The notes: a model not told the origin generated them from the letters alone. 64,000 nucleotides of DNA from Rubricella aquisinus (GCF_014199445.1 NZ_JACIJS010000003.1:248001-312000), one strand, 5' to 3'; numbered from the stretch's first letter, positions 51,407 through 61,996 are shown. Numbers and translations are program-made.

Positions 51407-53623
51407 GTGCCGGACGGAGCGAAAGCCTCGTCCACAGGAGAAGGCCACGCAGCCTTCTCCCCCACGGCTCAAGAGCTTGCCGCTCTGGTCAAGTCGTATA
51501 ACCCAAGCTCTGACAGCGATCTGATCATCCGCGCCTATGCCTATGGCGCGGCGGCCCATGACGGGCAGAAGCGGCGCTCTGGCGAGCCGTATTTCACCCA
51601 TCCCATTGAAGTGGCAGTGATGCTCGCGCATCAGCGGCTTGATGACGCGACCATCGTCACGGCCTTGTTGCACGACACGGTGGAGGACACGCAATCCACC
51701 CATAACGAGGTGGTGGACCTGTTCGGGGAGGAGATCGCCAATCTCGTCAACGGCGTGACCAAACTGACAAAACTGCAACTCGCGTCCAAGGAAACCCGGC
51801 AGGCGGAGGATTTCCGAAAACTCTTTGTCGCTATGTCCGCTGACATCCGTGTGCTTCTGGTCAAGCTGTCCGACCGATTGCACAATATGCGCACGATCAA
51901 GCATATGTCGCCCGACAAGCAGGCCCAGAAAGCCGCCGAGACGATGGAGATTTATGCCCCCCTCGCTGGTCGGATGGGGATGCAGGGGATGCGGGAGGAA
52001 TTGGAGGACTTGTCCTTCAAGGTGCTCAACCCCGAGGCCCGCGACGCGATCCTGCGCCATTTCGTGATCCTGCGCCGCGAAACCGATGATGTGATCCCCG
52101 CAATCGCGCAAGACATCGAGCTTGAGCTGCGCAAGGCCGGGGTCAAGGCCACCGTCACGGGCCGCGAAAAACGCCCCTATTCGATCTGGAAGAAATTGAA
52201 GGCCACAGATGGCGGCTCTCCTACCGCGAATACGCCCGATGACCAGATCGAGTTTCACCGCCTGTCCGACATTTACGGCTTTCGCATTGTCACGCAGGAT
52301 GAGCGGGATTGTTATGTGGCGCTTGGCGCGGTGCACAGGCGCTGGGCTGCGGTGCCGGGTCGGTTCAAGGATTATATCAGCCAACCCAAAAGCAACGGAT
52401 ACCGCTCCATCCACACCACGGTGTCAGGCCGTCGTGCGCGGCGGGTGGAGATCCAGATCCGCACACAGGAAATGCACGAAGTGGCCGAAAGCGGCGTCGC
52501 GGCGCATTGGTCCTACAAGGACGGCGTTCGGCTGGAAAACCGGTTTGCCACCGATCCCGTCGCGTGGCTTCAGGGTTTGCAGGATCGGCTGACCGCAGCG
52601 GAGAACCCGGCAGAGTTCCTTGAGCATGTGAAGCTGGAGATGTTCTCCGATCAGGTGTTCTGCTTCACGCCCAAGGGCGAGGTGGTCAAGCTGCCGCGTG
52701 GTGCCACGCCGATTGACTTTGCCTATGCGATCCATACCAAGCTTGGTGATAGCTGCGTCGGCGCGAAGGCGGATGGAAAGCGCATTCCGCTGTTTGCGCA
52801 ACTGCGCAATGGGCAATCTGTGGTCATCATCTCTGCCCCCGGTCAGACCCCGCCGATCACTTGGGAGGACCACGTTGTCACCGGTAAGGCCAAGGCCGCG
52901 ATCCGCCGTGCCGCGCGCGAAGAAAAGCGCGCAAGTCAAATCCGGCTGGGCCGCGAATTTGCCCGCGTCGCGTTCGAGAAGGTCGGCAAAAAGCTGACAG
53001 ACAAGGCGCTGGGCACCGCCGCGAAACGGTTTATCGGCGTGGACCGCGAGGAATTGTTGCGCCAGATCGGTGCCGCAGAGCAATCGGCGGATGAGGTGGT
53101 CGGCTTCCTCTATCCTGAGCGCAAGGCCGCCGCCGATGGAAAAGATGCGACGCCATCGGGCGTGATCGGGCTTGAGCCGGGGCAATCGGTGCAGCCCGCC
53201 ACCTGCTGCCGCCCCTTGCCCGAAGAGCGGATCATCGGCATCACCTTTCGCGGGCATGGCGTGGTCGTCCATGCCATCGACTGCCCGCGTTTGCAGGAAT
53301 ATGAGGATCAGCCCGAACGCTGGGTCGATCTGAAATGGGGAGACGGGCAAAGCCTTGGTATCTTCCGCGCCGATTTGCATGTCATCATGGGCAATGATGC
53401 TGGTGTTCTGGGGCGTGTCTGCTCTCTTATTGGGGAGCATGGGGCGAATATCGCCAATATCGAGTTGGAAGACCGCAAGCCGGATTTCTACACCTTCCGC
53501 TTTGAACTGGAAGTCAAAGATTTGAAGCATATTTTGCGTATTCAGACGGCGATTGAGGCCGATTCTGCGGTGTCATCCGTGCGGCGTCTGCGGACCAATA
53601 CCGCCGTCGCCCCGAAACCATAG
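51407..53623 (+). CDS. rsh: Bifunctional (p)ppGpp synthetase/hydrolase (Rel/Spo homologue)
   Basis: Protein of 738 aa with a GTG start. The HD hydrolase domain has HPIEVAVML and LLHDTVEDTQS; the synthetase domain has DIYGFRIVTQD and NGYRSIHTTV; a TGS domain (FTPKGEVVKLPRGATPIDFAY) and a C-terminal ACT domain (GRVCSLIGEHGANIANIELE) follow. The intact HD motif supports two-way ppGpp control, as in other alphaproteobacterial single Rsh proteins. Confidence 0.97.
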   Translation: MPDGAKASSTGEGHAAFSPTAQELAALVKSYNPSSDSDLIIRAYAYGAAAHDGQKRRSGEPYFTHPIEVAVMLAHQRLDDATIVTALLHDTVEDTQSTHNEVVDLFGEEIANLVNGVTKLTKLQLASKETRQAEDFRKLFVAMSADIRVLLVKLSDRLHNMRTIKHMSPDKQAQKAAETMEIYAPLAGRMGMQGMREELEDLSFKVLNPEARDAILRHFVILRRETDDVIPAIAQDIELELRKAGVKATVTGREKRPYSIWKKLKATDGGSPTANTPDDQIEFHRLSDIYGFRIVTQDERDCYVALGAVHRRWAAVPGRFKDYISQPKSNGYRSIHTTVSGRRARRVEIQIRTQEMHEVAESGVAAHWSYKDGVRLENRFATDPVAWLQGLQDRLTAAENPAEFLEHVKLEMFSDQVFCFTPKGEVVKLPRGATPIDFAYAIHTKLGDSCVGAKADGKRIPLFAQLRNGQSVVIISAPGQTPPITWEDHVVTGKAKAAIRRAAREEKRASQIRLGREFARVAFEKVGKKLTDKALGTAAKRFIGVDREELLRQIGAAEQSADEVVGFLYPERKAAADGKDATPSGVIGLEPGQSVQPATCCRPLPEERIIGITFRGHGVVVHAIDCPRLQEYEDQPERWVDLKWGDGQSLGIFRADLHVIMGNDAGVLGRVCSLIGEHGANIANIELEDRKPDFYTFRFELEVKDLKHILRIQTAIEADSAVSSVRRLRTNTAVAPKP

Positions 53624-53648
53624 TCCGATGAAGCGAGGCTGATCCCCG

Positions 53649-54341
53649 GTGTTCAAAAGGCGAAACCCGCTCTCCCGTGCCGAACGGTTGCGCGCCTATG
53701 TGATGCCGCGCACCGGATGGATGCGCGCGCTGGGCTATATGGGGCACCGGCTGCGGCGCCTGCCGGATCGGCCAAGCAAGGTGGCGCTGGGTCTCGCGGT
53801 TGGGGTGTTTGTCTGCTTTACGCCGCTCTTTGGGTTTCACATCGCGGCGGCAGCGGCGCTGGCATGGCTGATTGGTGGCAATGTGCTGGCCGCGATGATC
53901 GGTACGTTTTTCGGCAATCCCGCCACGTTTCCTCTGATCGCGACCATCAGCCTGTGGTTCGGGCGCAAGGTGCTCGGCATCGGGCATAGCTCAGAGACGA
54001 TGAATGATTTTGAGCTTGTCGCCTTCGCCTTTGCCAAGGCGTTTCTTGGCGTTTGGCAAACGATGAAAAGCCTCGTGACGGATGTGCCTGCCGCTTGGGG
54101 GATGCTCGGCACCTTCTTTCAGGAACTTTTCCTGCCATACATGGTCGGCGGTCTGATCCCGGGTCTGATCGCGGGCGCGATCACGTTCTTTGTCAGCCGC
54201 CCGCTTGTCGCGGCCTATCAGAAGCGCCGGCGGGATAAGTTGCGCGCGCGGGTCGCAAAACGGGAAGCCCGTGCGCGGCTCGCCGCCGAAAAGGCCGCGC
54301 TCAAAGCGGGCAACGCAAAACATTCCCCGCCCAAGGGCTGA
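53649..54341 (+). CDS. DUF2062 membrane protein
   Basis: Protein of 230 aa (GTG start) with DUF2062 segments: PSKVALGLAVGVFVCFTPLFGFHIAAAAALAWLIGGN and GTFFGNPATFPLIATIS, then a basic, lysine/arginine/alanine-rich coiled tail. Function unknown, very common next to pdxJ in this order. It begins 26 bp after rsh. Confidence 0.92.
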   Translation: MFKRRNPLSRAERLRAYVMPRTGWMRALGYMGHRLRRLPDRPSKVALGLAVGVFVCFTPLFGFHIAAAAALAWLIGGNVLAAMIGTFFGNPATFPLIATISLWFGRKVLGIGHSSETMNDFELVAFAFAKAFLGVWQTMKSLVTDVPAAWGMLGTFFQELFLPYMVGGLIPGLIAGAITFFVSRPLVAAYQKRRRDKLRARVAKREARARLAAEKAALKAGNAKHSPPKG

Positions 54342-54398
54342 CCTGCGCGAAATTTCGGTCTATCTCTTGGAAACCGAAGGCTATGGAAGGACATGGCG

Positions 54399-55178
54399 AT
54401 GACAGATCAACCCTTGGGCCGGCTGCGGCTTGGCGTGAATATTGACCATGTGGCCACCGTGCGGAATGCCCGTGGCGGGGCCTATCCTGACCCGGTACGC
54501 GCGGCAAAACTGGCCGAAGCTGCTGGGGCCGATGGCATCACCGCGCATCTGCGCGAGGATCGTCGCCACATCACCGACCCGGATATCGAGCGCCTGATGG
54601 AGGCGCTGACGCTGCCGCTGAATTTTGAGATGGCCGCCACGGATGAGATGCAGGCCATCGCCCTGCGCCACAAACCGCACGCTGTCTGCATTGTCCCTGA
54701 ACGGCGGGAGGAGCGCACAACCGAAGGCGGGCTTGAGGTCGCGCGGGAGGAAAACCGACTTGCCCATTTCATCGCCCCATTGGCAGAGGCCGGGTGCCGG
54801 GTGTCGATCTTTATCGCCGCCGACAAACGACAGATCGAAGCCGCCGCACGCATCGGCGCGCCGGTGATCGAATTGCACACGGGCGCCTATTGCGATGCTC
54901 ATTCCGAAGGCCGCTTTGCGGAGCGGGATGACGAATTGAGGCGGCTCGCCGATATGTCCGCCTATGCCACATCCTTGGGGCTTGAGGTCCATGCCGGCCA
55001 CGGCCTGACCTATGACACGGTGAAGCCCATCGCCGCCTTCCCGGAGGTGATGGAACTCAATATCGGGCATTTCCTGATTGGGGAGGCGATTTTCTCTGGG
55101 CTCGACAGTGCGATCCGGCGGATGCGCGCGCTGATGGATGAGGCGCGGCAGGATGCGTTCGGGTCGGGTGCCGCATGA
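54399..55178 (+). CDS. pdxJ: Pyridoxine 5'-phosphate synthase
   Basis: Protein of 259 aa. PdxJ motifs: [66 protein letters not shown] and [16 protein letters not shown]. It condenses aminoacetone phosphate and DXP in vitamin B6 synthesis. The ATG at 54399 has AAGGA 7 nt upstream; an in-frame ATG at 54393 is too close. It overlaps the LysE gene by 4 bp. Confidence 0.97.
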   Translation: MTDQPLGRLRLGVNIDHVATVRNARGGAYPDPVRAAKLAEAAGADGITAHLREDRRHITDPDIERLMEALTLPLNFEMAATDEMQAIALRHKPHAVCIVPERREERTTEGGLEVAREENRLAHFIAPLAEAGCRVSIFIAADKRQIEAAARIGAPVIELHTGAYCDAHSEGRFAERDDELRRLADMSAYATSLGLEVHAGHGLTYDTVKPIAAFPEVMELNIGHFLIGEAIFSGLDSAIRRMRALMDEARQDAFGSGAA

Positions 55179-55801
55179 CCGGGCCGGACCTGTTGCTGAT
55201 CCTAGGGGCTGCGTTGATCGCAGGCGGCAGCCCCGGCCCCGCGACGCTCGCCATCACGGGCACCGCGATGACCCAAGGGCGGGCAGCGGGGCTTGCCCTT
55301 GCATCGGGCGTGACGAGCGGGTCGTTCATCTGGTCCATCGCGGCGGCGCTCGGTCTGAGCGCCCTCATGGTCAGCCATGTCTGGGCGGTGGAGGTGATGC
55401 GCTATCTCGGGGCCGCGTATTTGGGCTGGCTGGCGTTCAAATCCGCGAAATCCGCATGGAAAGGGGGCGCGCTCAAAACGGTTGAGATCGACACGAAAGG
55501 GCGGCTTGGCCGCGCCTATGCGAAGGGCTTGGCGCTGCACCTGACCAATCCCAAGGCGATCCTGTTTTTCGGCTCATTGTATGCCATCGGTGTGCCACCG
55601 GGCAGCACACCCGCTGACCTGATGATCGTGATTGCCGCCGTGGGCCTGCAAAGTGCGATTGTGTTTCATGGCTATGCGGTCCTGTTCTCCACCGGTGGTG
55701 CGATGCGGGCCTATGCGCGGATGAAGCGCGGGTTTGAGGCCGCGTTTGCCGTCCTGTTTGGTGCGGCAGCCCTCAAGATTTTGACGGCGAGGCTGACGTG
55801 A
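55175..55801 (+). CDS. LysE-family exporter inside the pdxJ-acpS run
   Basis: Protein of 208 aa, about six membrane segments, LysE pattern ([43 protein letters not shown]). It overlaps both pdxJ and acpS by 4 bp, so it is translated with them. An amino-acid exporter between a B6 gene and acpS is conserved in some rhodobacterial genomes; its cargo is unknown. Confidence 0.92.
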   Translation: MTGPDLLLILGAALIAGGSPGPATLAITGTAMTQGRAAGLALASGVTSGSFIWSIAAALGLSALMVSHVWAVEVMRYLGAAYLGWLAFKSAKSAWKGGALKTVEIDTKGRLGRAYAKGLALHLTNPKAILFFGSLYAIGVPPGSTPADLMIVIAAVGLQSAIVFHGYAVLFSTGGAMRAYARMKRGFEAAFAVLFGAAALKILTARLT

Positions 55802-56250
55802 TACTTGGCATCGGTACCGATCTTGCCAATATCGAACGGATCGGGCGCACGCTTGATCGGTTTGGTGAGCGGTTCCTCAATCGCGTGTTCACCGATACCG
55901 AACGCCGCCGCTCCGACAATCGGGCGGAGCGGGTGGCGAGCTATGCCAAACGTTGGGCCGCGAAAGAAGCCTGCTCCAAGGCGCTCGGCACTGGCTTGCG
56001 CATGGGCATCGCGTGGAAAGACATGGCCGTGAGCAATCTGCATACCGGGCAGCCGGTGATGGAGGTCACAGGCTGGGCCAAGCGGCGCTTGGCGCAGATG
56101 ACGCCCGATGGCTACACCGCGATCATTCATGTATCGCTCACCGACGATCACCCATGGGCGCAGGCTTTCGTGACCATCGAAGCCCGCCCCAACAACGCGC
56201 CCACCCTTGACTCGGTCCCCCCGAGTGGAGACAAGCGCGCGAAGCATTGA
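55798..56250 (+). CDS. acpS: Holo-[acyl-carrier-protein] synthase
   Basis: Protein of 150 aa (GTG start). The phosphopantetheinyl-transferase motifs are [14 protein letters not shown] (Asp in GTD binds Mg) and [15 protein letters not shown] (Glu). It loads ACP with phosphopantetheine. The core ends near residue 127 (AQAFVTIEA); a C-terminal tail of about 20 residues ([18 protein letters not shown]) is extra. It lies 15 bp before lepB. Confidence 0.97.
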   Translation: MILGIGTDLANIERIGRTLDRFGERFLNRVFTDTERRRSDNRAERVASYAKRWAAKEACSKALGTGLRMGIAWKDMAVSNLHTGQPVMEVTGWAKRRLAQMTPDGYTAIIHVSLTDDHPWAQAFVTIEARPNNAPTLDSVPPSGDKRAKH

Positions 56251-56265
56251 GCAAGGGCTGAGAGC

Positions 56266-57045
56266 ATGGGAAAAAAGGACGAAGGCGGATTTCTGGAAAC
56301 GGTCAAAACGATCGTCTACGCGCTGCTTTTGGCGGGTCTGTTCCGGACGCTGTTTTTCCAGCCGTTCTACATCCCGTCCGGCTCTATGAAAGAAACGCTG
56401 CTGATTGGCGATTTCCTGTTCGTGAACAAGATGGCCTATGGCTATTCGCGGTATTCCTGCCCGTTCTCCATCTGCCCGATTGAGGGCCGGTTGTTCGCCA
56501 GTGAGCCGGAGCGGGGCGATATCGTCGTGTTCCGCCATCCCACAAATGGCACCGATTACATCAAGCGTCTGATCGCGATGCCGGGTGACACGGTGCAGAT
56601 GGTCGATGGGCGTGTGGTCCTCAATGGCGACATGCTGCCCCATGAGCCGCTGGGCGTATTCACCGAAACCTTCGAACCGCAGGGCGGGGCGGGCAACACG
56701 CCGCGCTGTTCCAACAGCCCGGTTGCCCTTGGCGGGGCGTGTGAAAAGCGCGCTTACCGCGAAACGCTGCCCAATGGGGTCAGCTATACGGTGCTCGATA
56801 CCGCCAATATCTACACCGACAACACGCCGACCTATACCGTGCCCGAAGGCAACTATTTCTTCATGGGCGATAACCGCGACAATTCCGTGGACAGCCGCGT
56901 GGCACAGCGCGCGGGTGGCGTCGGGTTCGTGCCCTTTGAGAACCTTCTCGGTCGGACCAGCATGGTCGTGTTCTCCTCTGGTGGGTCGTCCATGTTCGCA
57001 ATCTGGTCCTGGCGGTTTGATCGCTTCTTTGAGGGGTTGGAGTGA
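56266..57045 (+). CDS. lepB: Signal peptidase I
   Basis: Protein of 259 aa. An N-terminal membrane helix ([17 protein letters not shown]) leads to the catalytic Ser in [11 protein letters not shown] and the Lys in [14 protein letters not shown], with the [12 protein letters not shown] box. It cleaves Sec/Tat signal peptides. The stop overlaps rnc by 4 bp (GTGA). Confidence 0.98.
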   Translation: MGKKDEGGFLETVKTIVYALLLAGLFRTLFFQPFYIPSGSMKETLLIGDFLFVNKMAYGYSRYSCPFSICPIEGRLFASEPERGDIVVFRHPTNGTDYIKRLIAMPGDTVQMVDGRVVLNGDMLPHEPLGVFTETFEPQGGAGNTPRCSNSPVALGGACEKRAYRETLPNGVSYTVLDTANIYTDNTPTYTVPEGNYFFMGDNRDNSVDSRVAQRAGGVGFVPFENLLGRTSMVVFSSGGSSMFAIWSWRFDRFFEGLE

Positions 57046-57737
57046 GCCTGACTGCCGCGCAAACGGCCTTTGCCCGAAACCTCGGCCATGCGTTCGCCAA
57101 TCCCGCTTTGCTGGAAACGGCGCTGACGCATTCGTCGATCTCCTCCAACGTGCGGCCCGCCAATGAACGGCTGGAATTCCTTGGTGATCGGGTTTTGAAC
57201 CTTGTTATCGCGGAGGCCCTGCTGGATCAGGACAAGGCAGCGCAAGAGGGCGACATCGCCCCGCGCCTCAACGCGCTGGTGCGCAAGGAAACCTGTGCCG
57301 AAGTGGCCGAAAGCATCGGGCTTGGCGAGGCGCTGATCCTTGGCCGGGCAGAGGCGAAATCGGGCGGGCGGCGCAAGATTGCCCTTCTCGGTGACGGGAT
57401 GGAGGCAGTGATCGCCGCCGTGTACCGCGATGCGGGGTTTGACGCGGCCCGCCGCGTGATCCGGCGGCTCTGGCATGATAGGATCAAGGCCGCGGACAAA
57501 ATGGAGCGGGATCCGAAAACCCAGCTTCAGGAATGGGCGCAGGCGCGCGGATGGGCGCTGCCCCGGTATGTGGATGTGGATCGCAGCGGCCCGGACCATG
57601 CGCCGGTGTTTGGCGTTGAGGTCCGGTTGGAAAATGACATGGCCGCGCGCGGCACGGCGAAATCTAAACGACAGGCCCAGCAGGAGGCTGCCGCCCAGAT
57701 GCTCGCGCGGATCGAAGGATTGAATGATGACGGATAA
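57042..57737 (+). CDS. rnc: Ribonuclease III
   Basis: Protein of 231 aa (GTG start). The RNase III signature is [20 protein letters not shown]; the second acidic motif is [19 protein letters not shown]; a C-terminal dsRNA-binding domain ends [20 protein letters not shown]. It processes rRNA and structured mRNA. It overlaps era by 14 bp in another frame. Confidence 0.98.
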   Translation: MSLTAAQTAFARNLGHAFANPALLETALTHSSISSNVRPANERLEFLGDRVLNLVIAEALLDQDKAAQEGDIAPRLNALVRKETCAEVAESIGLGEALILGRAEAKSGGRRKIALLGDGMEAVIAAVYRDAGFDAARRVIRRLWHDRIKAADKMERDPKTQLQEWAQARGWALPRYVDVDRSGPDHAPVFGVEVRLENDMAARGTAKSKRQAQQEAAAQMLARIEGLNDDG

Positions 57738-58644
57738 GATAACACGCGCGGGCTTTGTCGCCCTGATCGGGGAGCCGAATGCCGGCAAATCCACCCTGAC
57801 CAATGAAATGGTCGGCGCGAAAGTGTCGATCGTGACCCATAAGGTGCAAACCACCCGCACCCGCATTCGCGGCATCGCCCTTGAGGGCGACAGCCAGCTT
57901 GTGTTTGTGGACACACCGGGCCTGTTTCGACCCCGACGCGGGCTCGACCGCGCGATGGTCGCTGCTGCGTGGTCGGGGGCAGCGGATGCGGATGTGGTCG
58001 TGCTGATGATCGAGGCGCATCGCGGCCTGACGGATGGCGTGCGCGCGATCATCGAAGGATTGGGAGAGCGGAAAGACCAGACCATCGCGCTCGCCATCAA
58101 CAAAATCGACCGGGTGAAGGCCGAAACCCTGCTGGCGCTGAGCGAGGAGGCAAATGCCGCCTATCCGTTCGAGCGGACCTTCATGATCTCTGCTGAGCGC
58201 GGGCATGGGGTGCGCGATCTGCGGGCATGGCTGGCCGATGAGGTGCCCGCGGGCCCGTGGCTCTACCCCGAGGATCAGATTGCCGATCTGCCATTGCGCA
58301 TGATCGCGGCGGAAATGACCCGCGAAAAGCTGACGCTGCGCCTGCATCAGGAATTGCCCTACCAACTGACCGTAGAGACGGAAAAATGGGAGGAGCGCAA
58401 GGACGGCTCGGTCAGGATCGACCAACTGATCTATGTGATGCGGGACGGGCACAAAGGTATCGTTCTTGGCAATCGGGGTGAGACGATCAAGGCGGTGTCG
58501 ATGGCGGCACGCGCCGAGATGGCCGAGTTTCTGGATCGGCCCGTGCATCTTTTCCTTCAGGTCAAGGTTCGCTCCGGCTGGATGGAAGACAGCGAGCGCT
58601 ATGAGGAAATGGGGCTGAACTTTTCCGACACCAAGGGCACATGA
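57724..58644 (+). CDS. era: GTPase Era
   Basis: Protein of 306 aa. GTPase motifs: [10 protein letters not shown] (G1), TTRTRIRG (G2), DTPG (G3), INKID (G4); a C-terminal KH domain has [20 protein letters not shown]. It binds the 3' end of 16S rRNA in small-subunit assembly. Two adjacent ATGs (57724, 57727) are possible starts. Confidence 0.98.
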   Translation: MMTDKITRAGFVALIGEPNAGKSTLTNEMVGAKVSIVTHKVQTTRTRIRGIALEGDSQLVFVDTPGLFRPRRGLDRAMVAAAWSGAADADVVVLMIEAHRGLTDGVRAIIEGLGERKDQTIALAINKIDRVKAETLLALSEEANAAYPFERTFMISAERGHGVRDLRAWLADEVPAGPWLYPEDQIADLPLRMIAAEMTREKLTLRLHQELPYQLTVETEKWEERKDGSVRIDQLIYVMRDGHKGIVLGNRGETIKAVSMAARAEMAEFLDRPVHLFLQVKVRSGWMEDSERYEEMGLNFSDTKGT

Positions 58645-58973
58645 GCGCCCCGCGCCTTGCCACCGGATTTTGGGTCGCGGCCTATCGCGCACGGCTGGCA
58701 CAGGCGGATATCCCCTGTTTCGTGACTGCAAAGGGCGATGAAACGGCAGGAGCCGTTATCGTCAAACTCAACACGCTGGATGGGCAAGCGCGGGCCTTTC
58801 ACCGGACCTATGGGGCGGATTGGGAACGGGTCTGGGCGGAACTTGCCGCAGGCCCGGACGCGGAGGTCGAGGCCGCCCTTGACCGGCAGCGCCAATATGA
58901 CCCTGACCTGTGGATCATCGAGGTGGAGGACCGCGCGGGGCGGCATCTTCTGGAAGAGGACGGATTGCGGTAA
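58641..58973 (+). CDS. DUF1491 family protein
   Basis: Protein of 110 aa, no membrane segment. DUF1491 pattern: LATGFWVAAYRARLAQADIPCFVTAKGDETAGAVIVKLN and a C-terminal DPDLWIIEVEDRAGRHLLEE. Function unknown. It overlaps era by 4 bp; a hairpin follows before recO. Confidence 0.9.
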   Translation: MSAPRLATGFWVAAYRARLAQADIPCFVTAKGDETAGAVIVKLNTLDGQARAFHRTYGADWERVWAELAAGPDAEVEAALDRQRQYDPDLWIIEVEDRAGRHLLEEDGLR

Positions 58974-58980
58974 AGAGGGG

Positions 58981-59002
58981 ATGCCGCCCTGACGGGCGGC
59001 AT
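58981..59002 (+). terminator. Hairpin after DUF1491
   Basis: ATGCCGCCC (58981-58989) and GGGCGGCAT (58994-59002), a perfect 9-bp stem with a 4-base loop, 8 bp after the DUF1491 stop. It could end or attenuate the long housekeeping transcript before recO. A T-run is missing. Confidence 0.5.
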
Positions 59003-59050
59003 GCGCTGACGCGCGTGGATATTTGGAGAAAGTGAATTGGGAGCAGGGTC

Positions 59051-59812
59051 GTGATCCAATGGGAAGGGGAGGGCATTGTTCTTTCCGTGCGACCCCATGG
59101 GGAAAGCTCTGCCATTGTTCAGGTATTCACCGAAGCGCAGGGCCGTCATGCGGGCGTGGTGCGCGGCGGGGCATCCCGCAAGATGACCCCCGTATTGCAA
59201 CCCGGCGCGCAAGTGGCCGTGGAATGGCAAGCGCGGCTTGAGGATCATATCGGGAGCTTTCGGGTTGAGCCGGTGCGCAGCCGGGCTGGGCTTTTGTCGG
59301 ACCGGGCCGGGCTTGCCGGATTGACCGCGATTTGCGGTCTGTTGCGCGAATGCCTGCCAGAGCGGGAGGCCCATGGCGCGCTTTATCGTCGGACCGGGGT
59401 TTTGCTTGACGCGATGGTCGCCGGGCATAGATGGGACGCGGCCTATGTACTTTGGGAATTGGACCTCTTGGGCGAGTTGGGGTTCGGGCTGGATCTGTCG
59501 CGCTGTGCGGTGACCGGACAGACGCAAGAGCTTGCTTATGTCTCTCCCAAATCGGGGCGGGCGGTCAGCCGAGGCGGCGCGGGGGAGTGGGCGGATCGGC
59601 TGCTGCCCAATCCGGCCTTTCTTGGCCTTCGTGACCTAGAGCCGCCGCCCGATCAACTGCGCGATGGCTTGTCGCTGACCGGTCATTTCATCCGGCAATG
59701 GCTGGTGCCAGCCTTCGGGCGCGCGGGCCTTGCCGATGAGCGGGACCGGTTGGCCGCAGTTTTAACCCGTCAGGTCGGATCGGGCGCATCCTCTACCGGG
59801 GCATCCGGATAG
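59051..59812 (+). CDS. recO: DNA repair protein RecO
   Basis: Protein of 253 aa (GTG start). The OB-fold N-terminus reads WEGEGIVLSVRPHGESSAIVQVFTEAQGRHAGVVRGGASRK; the middle has LLGELGFGLDLSRCAVTG and YVSPKSGRAVS. It loads RecA with RecR in the RecFOR pathway. The 3' end overlaps the opposing META lipoprotein gene by 43 bp. Confidence 0.95.
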   Translation: MIQWEGEGIVLSVRPHGESSAIVQVFTEAQGRHAGVVRGGASRKMTPVLQPGAQVAVEWQARLEDHIGSFRVEPVRSRAGLLSDRAGLAGLTAICGLLRECLPEREAHGALYRRTGVLLDAMVAGHRWDAAYVLWELDLLGELGFGLDLSRCAVTGQTQELAYVSPKSGRAVSRGGAGEWADRLLPNPAFLGLRDLEPPPDQLRDGLSLTGHFIRQWLVPAFGRAGLADERDRLAAVLTRQVGSGASSTGASG

Positions 59813-60228
59813 AAAGCGTCGAAGGTCATCACCGCCGCCCCGCCCTCATCCAGAAGCGTCAGGGTGCGATCCTCAATCTGCCCCGACCGGGCAGTCAGCA
59901 GCGTCTGGATGAAATCCTGCTCATATTCGATCTCGGGACAGGTCGCGCGGGTGGTGACAACCGTTTCCACGCGGAAGATCGGCCCGGTGCCAAGGTAATT
60001 GCCCTGAATGCTGTTGCACGGTCCCTGACCGTCAATGAAGCTGCCGGAAAGCTGCAAACGGATCAGTGACGTCGCGTCCTCCCCGGCGAGGGTGGCGAGT
60101 TGCCATTGCGCATCCCCCAAACGCTCCGGCGGGGGCGGCGGGGTCCATGGGGCGGCCTGGTCGGTTGGCACAGGCTCGCAGGCGGCGAGGGTCGCGCAGG
60201 CAAGCGCAATCATCCCTAATCGTTGCAT
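59770..60228 (-). CDS. META-domain lipoprotein
   Basis: Protein of 152 aa with a lipoprotein signal (LGMIALACATLAAC, Cys at about residue 18) and a short Pro-rich spacer. The META (DUF306/HslJ-like) domain follows: DAQWQLATLAGED, FIDGQGPCNSIQGNYLGTG, RATCPEIEYEQDFIQTLL. Likely an outer-membrane lipoprotein of unknown function. Convergent and overlapping with recO. Confidence 0.85.
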   Translation of the reverse strand: MQRLGMIALACATLAACEPVPTDQAAPWTPPPPPERLGDAQWQLATLAGEDATSLIRLQLSGSFIDGQGPCNSIQGNYLGTGPIFRVETVVTTRATCPEIEYEQDFIQTLLTARSGQIEDRTLTLLDEGGAAVMTFDAFYPDAPVEDAPDPT

Positions 60229-60307
60229 TATGAAACTCCCCAAACATTTGTTGCCACATGGGTAACAAGCCGCTTGGAGAGTGGCAACGATGCTCAACCC
60301 GTGATTG

Positions 60308-61996
60308 TCAGCGGGTCTTGGCGCGATTTTCCAGCACGCGCCGGGCAATGACCTGTGCCTGAATTTCCGCCGCACCCTCAAAAATGTTGAGAATACGCGC
60401 GTCACACAGAATGCGCGAAATCGGGTATTCCAGCGCAAAGCCGTTGCCACCATGGATTTGCAGGCCATTATCGGCTGCGGCCCACGCCACACGCGCGCCC
60501 AAAAGTTTGGCCATGCCCGCCTCCAGATCGCAGCGGCGATCGGCGTCTTTCTCGCGGGCGGAGAAATAGGTGAGCTGCCGCGCGATCATAATCTCCACCG
60601 CCATCATGGCGAGTTTTGAATACACTCGGCCATATTCCGCCAATGCTTTGCCGAACGTCTCCCGCTCAAGGGCGTAGCGCATCGACACATCAAGCGCGTT
60701 TTGCGCCACGCCAATGGCGCGGGCTGCGGTCTGGATGCGGGCCGATTCGAAGGTTTGCATCAACTGTTTGAAGCCCTGGCCCTCAACCCCGCCCAAAAGC
60801 GCGTCTTTCGGCACTTTATGCCCGTCAAGCGCGAGGGTGTATTCCTTCATCCCGCGATAACCAAGCACTTCAATCTCCCCGCCATGGATGGTGTCATCGG
60901 GGAAGGGCGTGTCATCCGTGCCGCGCGTTTTCGGGGCGAGGAACATCGAGAGGCCCGCGTAATTGTCGGTGCCGGGGATCGTGCGGGCGAGCACGGTCAT
61001 CACATCGGTGCGCGCGCCATGGGTGATCCATGTCTTGTTGCCCGTGATCGTCCAGCCCTCGTCATCCTCAACCGCGCGGGTTTTCAGCGCACCAAGGTCG
61101 GAGCCGGTGTTGGGCTCGGTAAACACCGCAGTGGGCAGGGTTTCACCGCTGGCAAGTTTCGGCAGCCATTCGGCCTTTTGCGCGTCGGTGCCGCCGCACA
61201 GGATCAGTTCAGCCGCGATCTCCGACCGGGTGCCGAGCGAGCCCACGCCGATATAGCCGCGCGACAATTCCTCTGAGACGACACACATGGCCGTTTTGCC
61301 CATGCCGAAGCCGCCGAACTCCTCCGGGATGGTCAGGCAGAACACGCCAAGCTCTGCCATCTCTTCGATGATGCCCATGGGGATCAACTCGTCCTTCAGG
61401 TGCCACTCATGGGCATGGGGCAGCACCCGGTCGAGGGCGAAGCGGCGGAACTGGTCGCGCACCATGTCGAATTCATCATCCAGCCCCGTCGCGCCGAATG
61501 TGGTCGCCCCCTCACGCTCCACCATCAGGCGGGCGAGGTGGCGGCGGGCGGTATCGGTGTTGCCCTGCGCGATCAGGCGGGAAATGGCGGGATCGGTGGC
61601 CATTGTGCGTGCCTCTGCCGCCACGCCAATATCCGCGGGCCGGGCCAATTCGCCCTGGCTCATGGGCAGGCCGCCCGTCAATTGCGCAAGGTATTCGCCC
61701 AGCCCGATCTGTAGCAAAAGCTGCTCCATCTCACCAAATGCGCCATCAGCCTCCAGCGCCTCGGCCCATGCGGCCATTTGGGTGATGCTCTCCGCATAGG
61801 TCGCAACCCAGGCAAGCGCGTGTGCGGCGTATTGGTCGGCCTCCAGCGCCTTGCCCGAAATCCGCTCTCCTGCCGTCACGCGCGCGGCCACGGCATCCGC
61901 CGCCGCATCCGCATATTGGCGCACGGGGGCCACCGCCGCGCGGGACAGGGACAGCAGGTCCGACAGGATCGGGCTTTCGGGCAGGGTATCTTTCAT
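60308..61996 (-). CDS. mcd: (2S)-Methylsuccinyl-CoA dehydrogenase
   Basis: Protein of 562 aa, an acyl-CoA dehydrogenase with an extra N-terminal region of about 160 residues, as in Mcd of the ethylmalonyl-CoA pathway. The core starts DEFDMVRDQFRRFALDRVLPHAHEWH, with TEPNTGSDLGALKTRA, the substrate/FAD region GWTITGNKTWITHGARTDV and C-terminal QIHGGNGFALEYPISRILCDARI. It oxidises methylsuccinyl-CoA to mesaconyl-CoA during acetyl-CoA assimilation. ATG at 61996; an upstream ATG would add five residues. Confidence 0.92.
   Translation of the reverse strand: MKDTLPESPILSDLLSLSRAAVAPVRQYADAAADAVAARVTAGERISGKALEADQYAAHALAWVATYAESITQMAAWAEALEADGAFGEMEQLLLQIGLGEYLAQLTGGLPMSQGELARPADIGVAAEARTMATDPAISRLIAQGNTDTARRHLARLMVEREGATTFGATGLDDEFDMVRDQFRRFALDRVLPHAHEWHLKDELIPMGIIEEMAELGVFCLTIPEEFGGFGMGKTAMCVVSEELSRGYIGVGSLGTRSEIAAELILCGGTDAQKAEWLPKLASGETLPTAVFTEPNTGSDLGALKTRAVEDDEGWTITGNKTWITHGARTDVMTVLARTIPGTDNYAGLSMFLAPKTRGTDDTPFPDDTIHGGEIEVLGYRGMKEYTLALDGHKVPKDALLGGVEGQGFKQLMQTFESARIQTAARAIGVAQNALDVSMRYALERETFGKALAEYGRVYSKLAMMAVEIMIARQLTYFSAREKDADRRCDLEAGMAKLLGARVAWAAADNGLQIHGGNGFALEYPISRILCDARILNIFEGAAEIQAQVIARRVLENRAKTR

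Noticed and set aside
50345-52414. Long minus-strand open frame (689 codons) opposite folK, rpoZ and rsh
   Set aside because: It covers three genes with clear families on the plus strand; composition is Arg/His/Gly rich without domain motifs.
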